Shown: one piece after another, positions 42,761 through 52,415 of the stretch | Layout of the letters: every line of letters starts with the position of its first letter | Position numbering within the stretch: position 1 is the stretch's first letter | Assembly: GCF_049706645.1 (NCBI RefSeq) | Contig: NZ_JBNAKP010000035.1 | Span: 1 to 64,000 of the forward strand | Length of the DNA: 64,000 nucleotides | From: Methanosarcina sp049706645 | Lineage (GTDB): Archaea; Halobacteriota; Methanosarcinia; Methanosarcinales; Methanosarcinaceae | Direction: 5' to 3' | The notes under the pieces: generated by a model | What the model was told of the DNA's origin: nothing | The model's input: only the letters and a program-made list of their open reading frames with translations | The model's database searches: none | Translations under genes and position numbers: made by a program

Positions 42761-44365
42761 ATGAAGTATATCGTAGTTACCGGTGGGGTGATGAGCGGGC
42801 TTGGAAAAGGCATTACCATCGCATCCATTGGCAGAAACCTTAAAAATAAAGGCTATAAAGTTACGGCTATCAAGATCGACCCTTACATCAATATTGATGC
42901 AGGCACCATGAGCCCCTACCAGCACGGGGAAGTCTTTGTGCTCAAGGACGGAGGTGAAGTTGACCTGGATCTTGGGAATTACGAGCGATTCCTTGACACG
43001 GAACTTACAAGGGACCATAACCTTACTACAGGCAAGATTTACCAGGAAGTCATTTCCAAAGAGAGGAGAGGGGACTATCTCGGAAAAACCGTCCAGATTA
43101 TTCCCCATGTCACAAATGAGATCAAAAACAGGATCAGGAAGGTCGCGGCCCGGAGTGGGGCTGATATCTGTCTTGTTGAAATCGGAGGGACTGTCGGGGA
43201 CATTGAGAGCATGCCTTTCCTTGAGGCTGTACGCCAGATGCACAGGGAAGAGCCTTCCGAAAATATCGTATTTATTCATGTGACTCTTGTTATGGAAGAC
43301 CTTCAGGGTGAACAAAAAACCAAACCCTCCCAGCACTCTGTAAAGGAACTCCGTGCCCTTGGTCTTAGCCCTGAAGTGATAGTTGCAAGGTCAAAAACTC
43401 CTCTTCAGGAAAGTGCCAAAGAGAAAATCGCGCTTTTTTGTGACGTGCCCCAGGAACTGGTTATCAGCGCTTACGATGCCGATGATATTTATGAAGTGCC
43501 TATTGTTATAGAAGAGCAGGGATTGACCACCCAGCTCATGAAACACCTGCAACTGGAATCAGGTGTCGAAAACGGTGGGTGGAAAGAAATGGTCGCAAGG
43601 ATGAAATCCACAACCAGTATGGTCAAACTGGCAATCGTCGGAAAATATACTAATCTTGAGGATTCTTATCTCAGCATCCTTGAAGCGGTCAAGCACGGAG
43701 GAATCGATAACAGGTGCAGGGTTGAAGTCAATATGGTTGAAGCCGAAACTCTGGAAGAAGATCCGGCTGAGATTGAGAAGCTGATACAGTACGATGGGAT
43801 TCTTATTCCGGGCGGTTTTGGCGGGCGCGGCACCGAAGGCAAAATGCTGGCAATCAAGTTCGCCAGAGAAAACGATATCCCATTCCTCGGAATCTGCCTG
43901 GGCATGCAGCTTGCAGTCATCGAGTTTGCCAGGAATGTGGCTAAACTTGAAAAGGCAAACAGTACGGAGTTTGATGAAGATACCCCTTATCCTGTGATTG
44001 ATATCCTGCCTGAGCAAACCGGTGTTGCGGATATGGGCGGAACCATGCGCCTTGGAGACTATGAGGCTATCCTTAAAGAAGGCTCGATTGCCGCAAAAAT
44101 CTACGGAACCAATTATATTGTCGAGCGCCACCGGCACAGGTACGAGGTTAACCCTGAGTTCGTGGACAGGCTTGAGTCTTTTGGCATTGTCTTTTCCGGC
44201 AAAAACAAGAACAGGATGGAGATTGCCGAGATTCCTGACAAGCGTTTCTTCTTTGGTTCCCAGTTCCACCCCGAGTTCAGGTCAAGGCCCGGAAGGCCGT
44301 CTCCCCCGTTCAATGGGCTTGTCGGGGCAATGTGCAGGTACAGGAAGGAAAGAGAAGGACTATAA
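42761..44365 (+). CDS. pyrG: CTP synthase
   Basis: Converts UTP to CTP with glutamine (EC 6.3.4.2). The synthetase domain (1-266) opens with KYIVVTGGVMSGLGKGITIA and contains KIDPYINIDAGTMSPYQHGE. The class I glutaminase domain (about 290-534) has GGFGGRGTEGKM, the nucleophile Cys in FLGICLGMQ (about 380) and the His/Glu pair in FGSQFHPEF (about 506). At 534 residues it is full length. ATG after aggaagctt. Confidence 0.98.
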   Translation: MKYIVVTGGVMSGLGKGITIASIGRNLKNKGYKVTAIKIDPYINIDAGTMSPYQHGEVFVLKDGGEVDLDLGNYERFLDTELTRDHNLTTGKIYQEVISKERRGDYLGKTVQIIPHVTNEIKNRIRKVAARSGADICLVEIGGTVGDIESMPFLEAVRQMHREEPSENIVFIHVTLVMEDLQGEQKTKPSQHSVKELRALGLSPEVIVARSKTPLQESAKEKIALFCDVPQELVISAYDADDIYEVPIVIEEQGLTTQLMKHLQLESGVENGGWKEMVARMKSTTSMVKLAIVGKYTNLEDSYLSILEAVKHGGIDNRCRVEVNMVEAETLEEDPAEIEKLIQYDGILIPGGFGGRGTEGKMLAIKFARENDIPFLGICLGMQLAVIEFARNVAKLEKANSTEFDEDTPYPVIDILPEQTGVADMGGTMRLGDYEAILKEGSIAAKIYGTNYIVERHRHRYEVNPEFVDRLESFGIVFSGKNKNRMEIAEIPDKRFFFGSQFHPEFRSRPGRPSPPFNGLVGAMCRYRKEREGL

Positions 44366-44618
44366 AACAGGTAAAAGTTATTTGAGGGAATTTCTCGCTT
44401 TTAATTCCCTTTCTCCAATTTTTTTAATTCTGTATCGGATAAATTCAAAGCTTTAATCTAACCCTATACTCTGCTAGAAAAATTTTATCTGGCGGGAAAC
44501 TGATAAATACTTTTAACACTGAGAATGATGAATTACGCGATATCTACTTAAGGCATTTCAAATCAGTAACGCCTGAACAGATATTGCAACTTCACCAAAG
44601 TCTATGAAGGTACGCACT

Positions 44619-44753
44619 ATGGCAATGTCTAAAAAAGATATGGATAAGAAGAAGAGCGCTAAGAAAGAAAAGATGGAAGAGCTTGAAAAGATGGCTTCTG
44701 CAGGCAGCAAGGATGCCAAGAAGAAACTTGCAAAGGAAAAGAAGAAAAAATAA
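44619..44753 (+). CDS. 44-residue lysine-rich protein
   Basis: An ATG at 44619 after GAAGGT opens a 44-codon frame: MAMSKKDMDKKKSAKKEKME followed by a short acidic helix and a KKLAKEKKKK end; nearly half the residues are Lys. The frame ends TAA at 44751-44753. Small basic proteins of this kind may bind nucleic acid. Codon use and the ribosome site favour a real gene, but the family is not recognised. Confidence 0.65.
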   Translation: MAMSKKDMDKKKSAKKEKMEELEKMASAGSKDAKKKLAKEKKKK

Positions 44754-45016
44754 CTCCTGAATAAATGTTTCTTTTCTATATAGCGTGTGAGAAGATCCGG
44801 GGACTATTCACCCCGATCCCACCAATTTTATTTTGAGAATCATGCAACAAATACTTTGCTAATTCTTTTTTGATCGCCTTAAATTTTTAAATTAGCCTAT
44901 TAATCTATTATCTCAAGTTCCATTTTCTAAGTTATATTTAACTTATTTGCACAACACCTTTCTTATTTTTACAAAGTTTCATATATTTGAAAGACCGAGT
45001 TACTCTGGGTGATTAT

Positions 45017-45622
45017 ATGGAGACTATAAGTTTTTCAGATGCTTTTAAATATCCATTCAAAACGCCAAAAAGGCTTCTCTACGTGCTCTGGCTGTTCATT
45101 CCGGTTCTGGGATGGCTTATACTTTTCGGTTATGGTGTAAGGCTTGTCAACGAATTTATTGAAGGCAGGTATGAAGGGCTCATTAAACTCGATTTTATGG
45201 AAGACTTGAAGCTGGGGTTTATTACTTTCCTTAAAACTCTTCCTTTCTATGTCTTATATATCGCTATAGTTTTTGCAGCAACTTCTATCAATGAAACCCT
45301 GGGAAATCTCGTTAGCTTTCTGCTCGGCTTCTTTGTAGTTCCTATTCTTGTGGTTAATTTCTTCAGGAAGCAAACCATTGAGTCTTTTTTTGAATTTCAA
45401 TTGCTGGATGTTGTCAGGGACAACCTTGGAGATTATATTATAGCAGTACTGAAACAGTATGCTCTTATCATTGTTTTTGCAATTCTCTCAATTGTACTCG
45501 TCGGAATACCAGCCATGTTCTTTACAAACTCGATATTCATTGCGAACCTTTACGGGAGGCTTGTTGAACAGAGGCATCCCCTGGCTCTAAAATCCCAGTC
45601 GAACGATCCAGTAACAATGTAA
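45017..45622 (+). CDS. DUF4013 membrane protein
   Basis: A 201-residue protein with about five membrane spans and the DUF4013 opening DAFKYPFKTPKRLLYVL, GWLILFGYGVRLVNEFIEG. The ATG at 45017 is preceded by GGGTGAT; a TTG at 44987 has no such site. The family is widespread in methanogens and of unknown role. Confidence 0.8.
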   Translation: METISFSDAFKYPFKTPKRLLYVLWLFIPVLGWLILFGYGVRLVNEFIEGRYEGLIKLDFMEDLKLGFITFLKTLPFYVLYIAIVFAATSINETLGNLVSFLLGFFVVPILVVNFFRKQTIESFFEFQLLDVVRDNLGDYIIAVLKQYALIIVFAILSIVLVGIPAMFFTNSIFIANLYGRLVEQRHPLALKSQSNDPVTM

Positions 45623-45847
45623 TCAGGATAGGTTTCAGTTGTAAACCAGGTTTTCCTGGCTGACTACATATTTATTATATAAGAAAGCTGGAAAAACTAA
45701 CAAAACTGAGGAAAATGAGGAAATTGAAGAATCGGAGAAAGTTAGCTGATATCGGGAAGTCAGAGGTTTCCTGGCTGAAAAAGTAAATAGGGGGCTGGAT
45801 TAGCCAGTTTTTTCCTTTAATTCAACTTCTTTTGAGTTCCCAGCTTC

Positions 45848-47164
45848 TCAGCTCATCTGCAGAGGGTCTACCTTCATGTATTCCCTAAGTATGGTTGTTG
45901 CGTAACTTCCTTTCGGCAGCATGAACTCAAGCACAGCTTTTGATTTTCCCGGGTTCAGCTCATCTTCTCCAACCTCAAACTTCGGTTCAACCTGAAGGAG
46001 GATTTCCCGCCTGATACCTTTCGAACTCATTTCAGGAACCTCTTCTATATTGAAACCCTGCAGAGGGACTTTGAGTTCTTCAAGAACCGCCTGCTCGATC
46101 TCTCCAGGAACGCCTGAAGCAAATTCCGTATTGTAGCCCGGAAGGGGAGCGGTTATGAAAGCCCGGTTTCTTTTAATAAGACGGTTCATGGCGGTTACGG
46201 TTTCGGCTTTTACTTCCTCCGTTTTTGAAGAATCGGGCAGGCCCAGCTCGTTCTTGAAACAAACAATATCGCCTTCAAAAGCCCGGTTTAAGGGAAGGCC
46301 TTTTTCGATTCGTCTGCACAGGATTGTATTATATATATAGGACTGGTAGCCGTGAACAAACATCCTGTAAAGGTTTTTCGGGAGCACCAGAAAAGCGCCT
46401 GCGAAATCGTCAGGGTTTGCTATCAAATGGTTCATCATTGCCCTTTCATGCCCAAGGCGGAGAGGATAGGTTTTCAGGCCTTCCCTGAAATCGCGAGTCT
46501 CCTTAACGAACTGGCGGACCTGTTTTGTTTCTTCCGGCTCATCAGGAAAGGGTTCGGCAATATAGAGCAGGGCAGCTTTTTCGAAATCTCCCTCAACAAT
46601 GGCTTTTCCCACCAGATGCGTAACAGGGCGCACAGAGCCGAAACGCTGGGTCCCGAAAAAGTTCGGAACTCCTCCCTGAGCCAGGATCTCGTTTGTGGTC
46701 TTTTCGAGCAGTTTGCTTGTTTCCTCAGGCGAATGGGCTATATTCCTGATAGTAATTATGAAATCGTTTCCCCACAGGTCTCCAAGTTCTACGGATTTAC
46801 GGGAGCGGCCCAGGACTTTCAACTCTACGTCTTTTAGATGGACTCTTTCAATTTCGGAGGCGTCAACGTCAAAAATGCTGATTTTCTGAGTGGTAAGCGC
46901 ACGTTTGTCCTTTGTGCCTGCAACGCTGATCCGTTTCTGGCTTATCTGAAGAATTTTTGCAAGGGTCCGGGTGAGGTGATGCGTATCCCAGTCGCGCTTT
47001 ACGAGTTCCAGAATAAGGTATTTTCCTTCCTGTCCTTCCTCCCGGTTCGTAATCTCTTTAACGAAAAAATCCTCTACTTCCTGACGAAGCTGCCCTCCGA
47101 GGCCGTCGGTATCCGTGGAGTAAAGATTTACTCCGATCTGTTTTTCAATTTCCGGCACTTGCAT
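45848..47164 (-). CDS. truD: tRNA pseudouridine synthase D
   Basis: Makes pseudouridine 13 in tRNA (EC 5.4.99.27). The catalytic Asp lies in SVAGTKDKRALTTQ (about 84), followed by NFFGTQRFG (about 177) and the TruD insertion domain. The ATG at 47164 (438 residues) starts with MQVPEIEKQIGVNLY as in archaeal members; 22 codons of the longer frame would overlap the upstream gene's end. It lies 38 bases after a transglutaminase-like gene. Confidence 0.95.
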   Translation of the reverse strand: MQVPEIEKQIGVNLYSTDTDGLGGQLRQEVEDFFVKEITNREEGQEGKYLILELVKRDWDTHHLTRTLAKILQISQKRISVAGTKDKRALTTQKISIFDVDASEIERVHLKDVELKVLGRSRKSVELGDLWGNDFIITIRNIAHSPEETSKLLEKTTNEILAQGGVPNFFGTQRFGSVRPVTHLVGKAIVEGDFEKAALLYIAEPFPDEPEETKQVRQFVKETRDFREGLKTYPLRLGHERAMMNHLIANPDDFAGAFLVLPKNLYRMFVHGYQSYIYNTILCRRIEKGLPLNRAFEGDIVCFKNELGLPDSSKTEEVKAETVTAMNRLIKRNRAFITAPLPGYNTEFASGVPGEIEQAVLEELKVPLQGFNIEEVPEMSSKGIRREILLQVEPKFEVGEDELNPGKSKAVLEFMLPKGSYATTILREYMKVDPLQMS

Positions 47165-47201
47165 GGGTAAAAAACTCTCCTTTATTAAGTATCTGGTGAA
47201 A

Positions 47202-48443
47202 TTATAAAGCCCACCTGGGGTTGATATCAATAGCTTTTACTTCGCTCGTGTTTACGAAGGTCCAGCTTCTATATGTTTCATTTCCTTCAGTTGCCTTAAT
47301 TCTGGCCTGGGCCGTTTTTCCGGGAAGCCCACCCGCATACAGGCTTGAAGTCGGGTCGAGCATCAGCCAGGAACCGTACTCGTCGGTCAGGTAATTTACA
47401 TCGACGTCTCCGTAATAATTCCTTACCCCTTCGACTGAAGCATCTGTTGCAGCGGTTCCGTTACCTATATAAACCGCTGCAAAGGCATGGTTGCTGGTAA
47501 GGTAAACCCGGGTTGTGCCTCCTACAGCCTCAAGCATGGATGAGAGAAGGATTGCCTGGTCTTCACAGTCTCCGGCCCCTATTCTCAAAGTAACATTGGC
47601 AGGCTCCCAGATGTCGTTGCCTCTTGGGTCGCTGATGTATTCGATTTTCTCTTTTACCATGTCAAAGAGGGCACAGACCTGATAGATATTATACGCTCCC
47701 GGATATGAGCGAGCCACTTCGGCTGCCTTACCCCTTACATCAGGTTCGGCTGGTTCAACAAGTCGGTTTATGGTTTCAAAGTAGTAAGCAGGATTGTACC
47801 TATATACCGGAGCCGATTTTTCTGGCATTGGTTTCAGGTTTACAGGGAAGCCTTTCAGGGAATAAGGCTCGTATTCGTGCCATTTTCCTTCCGAGGTCGA
47901 GGCAAGCAGCCAGAGGACAATCTGGAAGCTGGCTTTTTCTTCTTCAGGGATCTGAACTGTGATTACTCCGAGATTCTGCTCTTCACCGGGCGAAATCAAA
48001 GCTCCGCAGTCCTCGGAATAAATCCGGCTTTCAGAGGCATTAACCGAAACCCCGTACCTGTCAATAAAAATCGGGTTTCTCCCTTCGTTTTTTATGCTGA
48101 TTCTCATATAGCCTATTCCTCCCTGGAAAAACTCTGAAGCCTGGTAATTGCTGGTCAGGGAGAAACCAGGCTGCAACGGAGTTCTCAGGATAGGGGTGAG
48201 TTCACTTTTCCTGGGGGAATATGTGGGTATTGCCGGGGAAGTAAATAAAGTCGGTTCAGGCGTAAAAACACTTTCCTGGCTTCCCGGTTCCAGCCCTGAG
48301 GCGATATAACCTGCTACCTCATCCCTGAAATTCTCAATCGAATCTGAATACAGTACCCCGGTAAGTGTGGCGAGTACAAGGCACACGAATAAAACAACAG
48401 TTATTGAGGCCGCCTCTTTTCCTGAAACCCCTGAATCCCTCAT
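47202..48443 (-). CDS. transglutaminase-like membrane-anchored protein
   Basis: The 413-residue product has one N-terminal membrane span (ASITVVLFVCLVLATLTGVL), an outer beta domain (about 95-190) and a transglutaminase-like core with the Cys in GAGDCEDQAILLSSML and His in TSNHAFAAVY (about 310-345), then an Asp in TDASVEG. Such domains cut or cross-link peptides; the substrate is unknown. GGAGG precedes the ATG at 48443 by six bases. It shares direction with truD. Confidence 0.82.
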   Translation of the reverse strand: MRDSGVSGKEAASITVVLFVCLVLATLTGVLYSDSIENFRDEVAGYIASGLEPGSQESVFTPEPTLFTSPAIPTYSPRKSELTPILRTPLQPGFSLTSNYQASEFFQGGIGYMRISIKNEGRNPIFIDRYGVSVNASESRIYSEDCGALISPGEEQNLGVITVQIPEEEKASFQIVLWLLASTSEGKWHEYEPYSLKGFPVNLKPMPEKSAPVYRYNPAYYFETINRLVEPAEPDVRGKAAEVARSYPGAYNIYQVCALFDMVKEKIEYISDPRGNDIWEPANVTLRIGAGDCEDQAILLSSMLEAVGGTTRVYLTSNHAFAAVYIGNGTAATDASVEGVRNYYGDVDVNYLTDEYGSWLMLDPTSSLYAGGLPGKTAQARIKATEGNETYRSWTFVNTSEVKAIDINPRWAL

Positions 48444-48569
48444 AATGCCCTCCTGAATCAAATGCAGGCAGAACCTCTCTCTTGATAGGAGACGTTATCG
48501 TACAGATAGCCTTTGCTCGGTTTAATTTTAGTGCAGTTTCTCCAAACCTGATTTTCAGGTTCCCGGCAC

Positions 48570-48917
48570 TTAAACAAGTTTAAGGTCCCGCGTAATTTTA
48601 TCTATAAGCTCTTCCTTTGCCGGCCCTATTCCGAGGACTGTGACTGTTCCAGCCGGAATTTCCGTAAGCCCCGCATCCTGTATAAGGGCAGTAGGGAGTC
48701 CTTCCCTTCTTGCTTTTTCCTTAAGCTCGTAAAGGTCTTTAAGGGTAGGGACTTTCAGGACAACTTTTTTCTGCCCGCCTTCCTTCCACTTTTCAAGATC
48801 ACTTTTACTTGCCCATTCGGCAGCAGAAACGGCAGCATGAGCTACCTGTACTGCAAACTTACCTTTGGAAAGCTTCAGATCGTCCCTGGTAACTATACAC
48901 TGTTTATATTCACTCAT
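48570..48917 (-). CDS. pth2: peptidyl-tRNA hydrolase, archaeal type
   Basis: Pth2 frees tRNA from stalled peptidyl-tRNA (EC 3.1.1.29). The 115-residue product has the family opening QCIVTRDDLKLSKGKFAVQV, AHAAVSAAEWA and the end LTEIPAGTVTVLGIGPA. Full length and cytosolic. Confidence 0.97.
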   Translation of the reverse strand: MSEYKQCIVTRDDLKLSKGKFAVQVAHAAVSAAEWASKSDLEKWKEGGQKKVVLKVPTLKDLYELKEKARREGLPTALIQDAGLTEIPAGTVTVLGIGPAKEELIDKITRDLKLV

Positions 48918-49122
48918 CCTTTGCCTCGGGCTTATTCAAGGTCCGTCTATTTCTTAAATGTTTTTGGTGAAGGTATCCAAATCTGCTTTATATATCGGTT
49001 TTTGCATTCACTTTCCACTCATTCATTTTATGATCGGTCCGGCCTCAAAGTAAATATTAAAACTTGAAACTCTTTTTTTAAAATTTTAAACTTTTTCTTA
49101 ACTTTTTCTTGAAGGATTTGAT

Positions 49123-49158
49123 GTTATAAATGATATTATGGTTGATATCATTTATAAC
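49123..49158 (-). terminator. perfect 14-bp hairpin after mptN
   Basis: gttataaatgatat (49123-49136) and its exact complement (49145-49158) around an 8-base loop, four bases beyond the mptN stop. It is AT-rich with no long U run, so it may act as a transcript-end stabiliser rather than a classical terminator. Confidence 0.6.
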
Positions 49159-49162
49159 TCTT

Positions 49163-50149
49163 TCAGAAAATGTTTTCTATGTATTCTATAATGTACTCTG
49201 CAGGATTTATTCCCCATGCGTCAAAAATACCTTTTCCTGATGGTGTTCCGTTGACCTCAAGAATTTTAGGTTTCCCTTCGGTCTGGCTGGGGTGGACATT
49301 AATTTCTTTACCAGGTTTGTCAGTCAAACCTTCTATAATATCAACACCTGCAAAAGTTGTGCCTGCTGCCAGTGCAGCCTTTTCAGCAATTTCTTTCTGT
49401 TCTTCCGTAAGCACACACCGGTCTGCGTTTCCTCCCTGGCTCAGGTTGTTGACCCAGGAACCGGATGCTGCTTTGCGGTAAATGGCTCCTATAGCCGTCC
49501 CGCCAACGACAAAGGCTCGAATATCTCTTCCCGGATTTTCGATAAATTCCTGAATATACAGCACACCTCTCTCTTCAAGCAGTTTACTGAGAGTTGTTTC
49601 GAGGGATGAGGTCTCTACTTTCCTATCCGAAAACCTGACTTTCCCATTCTCTACTCTTGCAATATCCTTTCCTTTATACCCGAACACGGGCTTTATGACG
49701 GCGTCTTCGAACCTTGAAAGTACCTTCAGGGCCGCATCTACACTCTGTACTGCCACGGTTTCGGGTACAGGAAGTCCGGCTTTTGCTAGAAGATAGGAAG
49801 CATGGTATTTATTTGCGGCATTCCGGATCGCTTCAGGGGAATTAACAACAGGGATTCCTTCGGTTTCCAGTTCCCGCAGTATGTCAAACCTGAAAGACAC
49901 GCCTTCGAAAGCCCCTGCACCTGCATCCCTTACAATTATCGCATCAAGATCACAGAGTTCTGTATCTCCCACTTTAAAGACAGCCGTTGATTTCTTAGCA
50001 ACCGATTCGCCAGTTGCCGAGTTCATGCTGACCTCTGCAGCCCTGAGGTCCAGAACAAAAGGAGAAAAGCCTTTTTTTCTTGCTGCTTCAGTAAGTGCCC
50101 TGGCTGTCCAGTCTTCCGGGTCAGTGATTATAATCCCTACTTTTTTCAT
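49163..50149 (-). CDS. mptN: tetrahydromethanopterin:alpha-L-glutamate ligase
   Basis: A RimK-like ATP-grasp ligase (328 residues) that adds glutamate to tetrahydromethanopterin, giving tetrahydrosarcinapterin, the C1 carrier of Methanosarcina (EC 6.3.2.33). ATP-grasp features: KPVFGYKGKDIARV (about 152-165), YIQEFIENPGRDIRAFVVGG, and a metal-binding ILEVNGTPSGKG near the end. Identification rests on similarity to MptN rather than ribosomal RimK; both share the fold. Stands alone. Confidence 0.82.
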   Translation of the reverse strand: MKKVGIIITDPEDWTARALTEAARKKGFSPFVLDLRAAEVSMNSATGESVAKKSTAVFKVGDTELCDLDAIIVRDAGAGAFEGVSFRFDILRELETEGIPVVNSPEAIRNAANKYHASYLLAKAGLPVPETVAVQSVDAALKVLSRFEDAVIKPVFGYKGKDIARVENGKVRFSDRKVETSSLETTLSKLLEERGVLYIQEFIENPGRDIRAFVVGGTAIGAIYRKAASGSWVNNLSQGGNADRCVLTEEQKEIAEKAALAAGTTFAGVDIIEGLTDKPGKEINVHPSQTEGKPKILEVNGTPSGKGIFDAWGINPAEYIIEYIENIF

Positions 50150-50313
50150 GGAGTATCATCGGGAGAATACCAGATCAAGTTTACGATAATTACAGGAGAT
50201 GCGGAATCCATCAAACACTCAAAGACTTTTCTGGTATCATTGTGCGGGTTCTCATAAGGGAACCGGCTTTCCAGTGATTATGGGGACTAGAGTTTGTTTT
50301 CATTCCCCTTCGA

Positions 50314-50703
50314 TCAGGTCTGCTCCGGAAGCGCTTCAAGTCCCTGCTTTTTTCGGTATTCATTGATTGCTCTGTGGATAGCTTCCCTGGAAACGACTGA
50401 ACACTCCAGTTTGCCTGGAGGCAGGCCTTCGAGAGCTTCAGCGACGGCCTCGTTTGTCAGGTTCCAGGCCTCTTCAAGGGTCTTACCTTTTATCATTTCA
50501 GTCGCCATGCTGCTGGACGCAATTGCTGCCGCACAACCGAAAGTCTTGAACTTCACGTCTTCAACCCGGTCGTCCCGGATTTTCAGGAAGACCTTCATAT
50601 GGTCCCCATGTGGGTTTCCTGCTTCTCCAACACCGTCCGCATCCTCAATTTCCCCTACGTTTCTAGGGTTCATGAAGTGGTCCATAACTTTTTTATTATA
50701 CAC
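50314..50703 (-). CDS. iscU: IscU-type Fe-S scaffold with altered cysteine set
   Basis: A 129-residue NifU/IscU protein on which Fe-S clusters are built. Seen: MDHFMNPRNVGEIEDADGVG, TFGCAAAIASSSMATEM (second Cys) and LECSVVSREAI (third Cys). In place of the usual GNP-x-CGD the sequence is GNPHGDHM, so the first cluster Cys is missing and a His is near; the Asp remains. It starts 39 bases after iscS, forming an iscSU operon. It may be a specialised scaffold or use His as ligand. Confidence 0.9.
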   Translation of the reverse strand: MYNKKVMDHFMNPRNVGEIEDADGVGEAGNPHGDHMKVFLKIRDDRVEDVKFKTFGCAAAIASSSMATEMIKGKTLEEAWNLTNEAVAEALEGLPPGKLECSVVSREAIHRAINEYRKKQGLEALPEQT

Positions 50704-50741
50704 AAAATTCCCCCGTTCTTATTATCTTATACGTTTCTTAT

Positions 50742-51932
50742 TTATTTCTCACATATATTTTCGGGCTTATAGAAAGGAGATATTGCCCTCAGCTTTTCGA
50801 CGATTTCAGGCAAGACTTCGAGTACATAATCAATATCTTCGCCGGAATTCTCGTCCCCGAGGGTCAGGCGAAGAGTGCCCTGAGCTATTTCAGGAGGCAG
50901 CCCGATTGCCCTGAGCACGTGCGAGGGATCAAGCGAACCTGAGGAGCAGGCACTCCCTGTAGAACAGCAGACCCCCATCTCATCAAGCATGAGAAGCAGG
51001 GACTCGCCTTCAATGTATTCAAAACTGAAATTCAGGTTGTCCGGAAGGCGCTTTTCCGGATGCCCGTTCAACCTGCAACTGGGGATTTCCAGGACTCCGG
51101 CAAGGAGCCGGTTTCTCATTTTTCTCATCTTTCCGCTGTGTTCCTCAAGCTTTGCTGTTGCAAGTTCTATTGCCTTTCCCATTCCTACAATACCTGCAAC
51201 ATTCTCGGTTCCAGCTCGCTTTTTACGCTCCTGGCCGCCTCCGTGCATGTAATTGTCGATTTCTGTCCCCTCTCGCAGATAGAGCGCTCCGATTCCCTTG
51301 GGCCCGTAGAACTTATGAGCGGAAAGGGAAAGCATGTCTACATCCCTGTCTTTCTTTTTCATCTCAAGGGGGATTTTACCTATTACCTGAACAGCATCGG
51401 TATGAAAAGGAATCTCATGCTCTCTTGCGATCTTACCTATTTCAGGAATCGGCTCTATTGTCCCGATCTCATTATTCGCATACATCACCGAGATCAGGAT
51501 AGTATCTTCCCTGATTGCAGCTTCGACTTCTGCAGGGTCTACAAGCCCGGATCTGTCTACAGGCAGGTACGTTACATCAAAACCCTGTGTTTCCAGATAC
51601 TTACAGGGGTAGAGCACGGCATGATGTTCAATTGGCGTGGTGATAATGTGTTTTCCTTTCTTTCGTCTGGCAAAAGCCGTTCCCTTGATAGCCCAGTTAT
51701 CGGACTCGGTTCCTCCTGATGTGAAATATATTTCTTCAGGATCAGCCCCCAGAGCCTTAGCAAGCTGCTCACGGGCGGTTTCCACTGCTTCCTTACCTTC
51801 TCTCCCTATTGAATACAGAGAAGAAGGGTTTCCGAAATGTTCTTTTAAAAAAGGCAGCATAGCTTCAACTACTTCAGGTTTTGTGAAGGTAGTGGCTGCG
51901 TGGTCCATGTAAACAAAGCGCTTTTCTCCCAT
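50742..51932 (-). CDS. iscS: cysteine desulfurase
   Basis: PLP enzyme that takes sulfur from cysteine for Fe-S assembly (EC 2.8.1.7). The 396-residue product opens VYMDHAATTFTKPEVVEAM; PLP Lys is in SLSAHKFYGPKGIG (about 207), the His in PIEHHAVL, and the persulfide Cys in GVCCSTGSACSSGS (about 325-338). The long loop with the cysteine is of group I (IscS/NifS). Upstream of iscU on the same strand. Confidence 0.96.
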   Translation of the reverse strand: MGEKRFVYMDHAATTFTKPEVVEAMLPFLKEHFGNPSSLYSIGREGKEAVETAREQLAKALGADPEEIYFTSGGTESDNWAIKGTAFARRKKGKHIITTPIEHHAVLYPCKYLETQGFDVTYLPVDRSGLVDPAEVEAAIREDTILISVMYANNEIGTIEPIPEIGKIAREHEIPFHTDAVQVIGKIPLEMKKKDRDVDMLSLSAHKFYGPKGIGALYLREGTEIDNYMHGGGQERKKRAGTENVAGIVGMGKAIELATAKLEEHSGKMRKMRNRLLAGVLEIPSCRLNGHPEKRLPDNLNFSFEYIEGESLLLMLDEMGVCCSTGSACSSGSLDPSHVLRAIGLPPEIAQGTLRLTLGDENSGEDIDYVLEVLPEIVEKLRAISPFYKPENICEK

Positions 51933-52088
51933 CAGAACCCCCTATGAAAATAGGGGTTTGCGCAATATGAATTTATTGTATATTTCGCTTTCCGGAATTT
52001 TCTGATTACGAGACCTTCAGGATAGTTTATTTCCCACCCGGAAACCTTAGCTTTTCAATGGAAATGGTTTTTGATCCTCTAACTATTT

Positions 52089-52415
52089 TTGGATTATGAT
52101 AATCTGAGATTACTGCTGATACTGTACACAAGTCAATTTTATATAATAATCAGTATATCTACGAATACAGATCTGAGTCAAGCGCCAGGCAATATGGCAC
52201 CCGGTAATAGTGGGGCACCGGGCATAAGATCTAAAACTATCTCTCTGAAGGGCTGGCTTATAGTAGTCGATTCTCTAAGGACTATGCGAAATTTGGGGGA
52301 ACTTACCGGATTACCGCTTGTTGAAGGTTCTGGCGCGCTCATCCCCAATGCCAATCGAAATTTCTCCCGGGCATCGGCCAGGATACGGAAAATTATGATA
52401 GAGGGGGTATTTTAA
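52089..52415 (+). CDS. hypothetical ORF directly upstream of the carboxypeptidase
   Basis: A 108-codon frame; the better part starts near ATG 52193 (MAPGNSGAPG) and has SLKGWLIVVDSLRTMRNLGE and LPLVEGSGALIPNANRN. It ends at TAA 52413-52415 and is in the same frame as the next gene, which begins at the following codon. It overlaps the ribosome site of that gene. No family recognised. It may be a real small gene translationally coupled to the next, or the 3' end of an older fusion. Confidence 0.4.
   Translation: MDYDNLRLLLILYTSQFYIIISISTNTDLSQAPGNMAPGNSGAPGIRSKTISLKGWLIVVDSLRTMRNLGELTGLPLVEGSGALIPNANRNFSRASARIRKIMIEGVF

Noticed and set aside
49123..49158. Perfect hairpin as ends of a miniature transposon
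   Set aside because: Only 36 bases with an 8-base loop and no target duplication; the position right after mptN fits a transcript end better.
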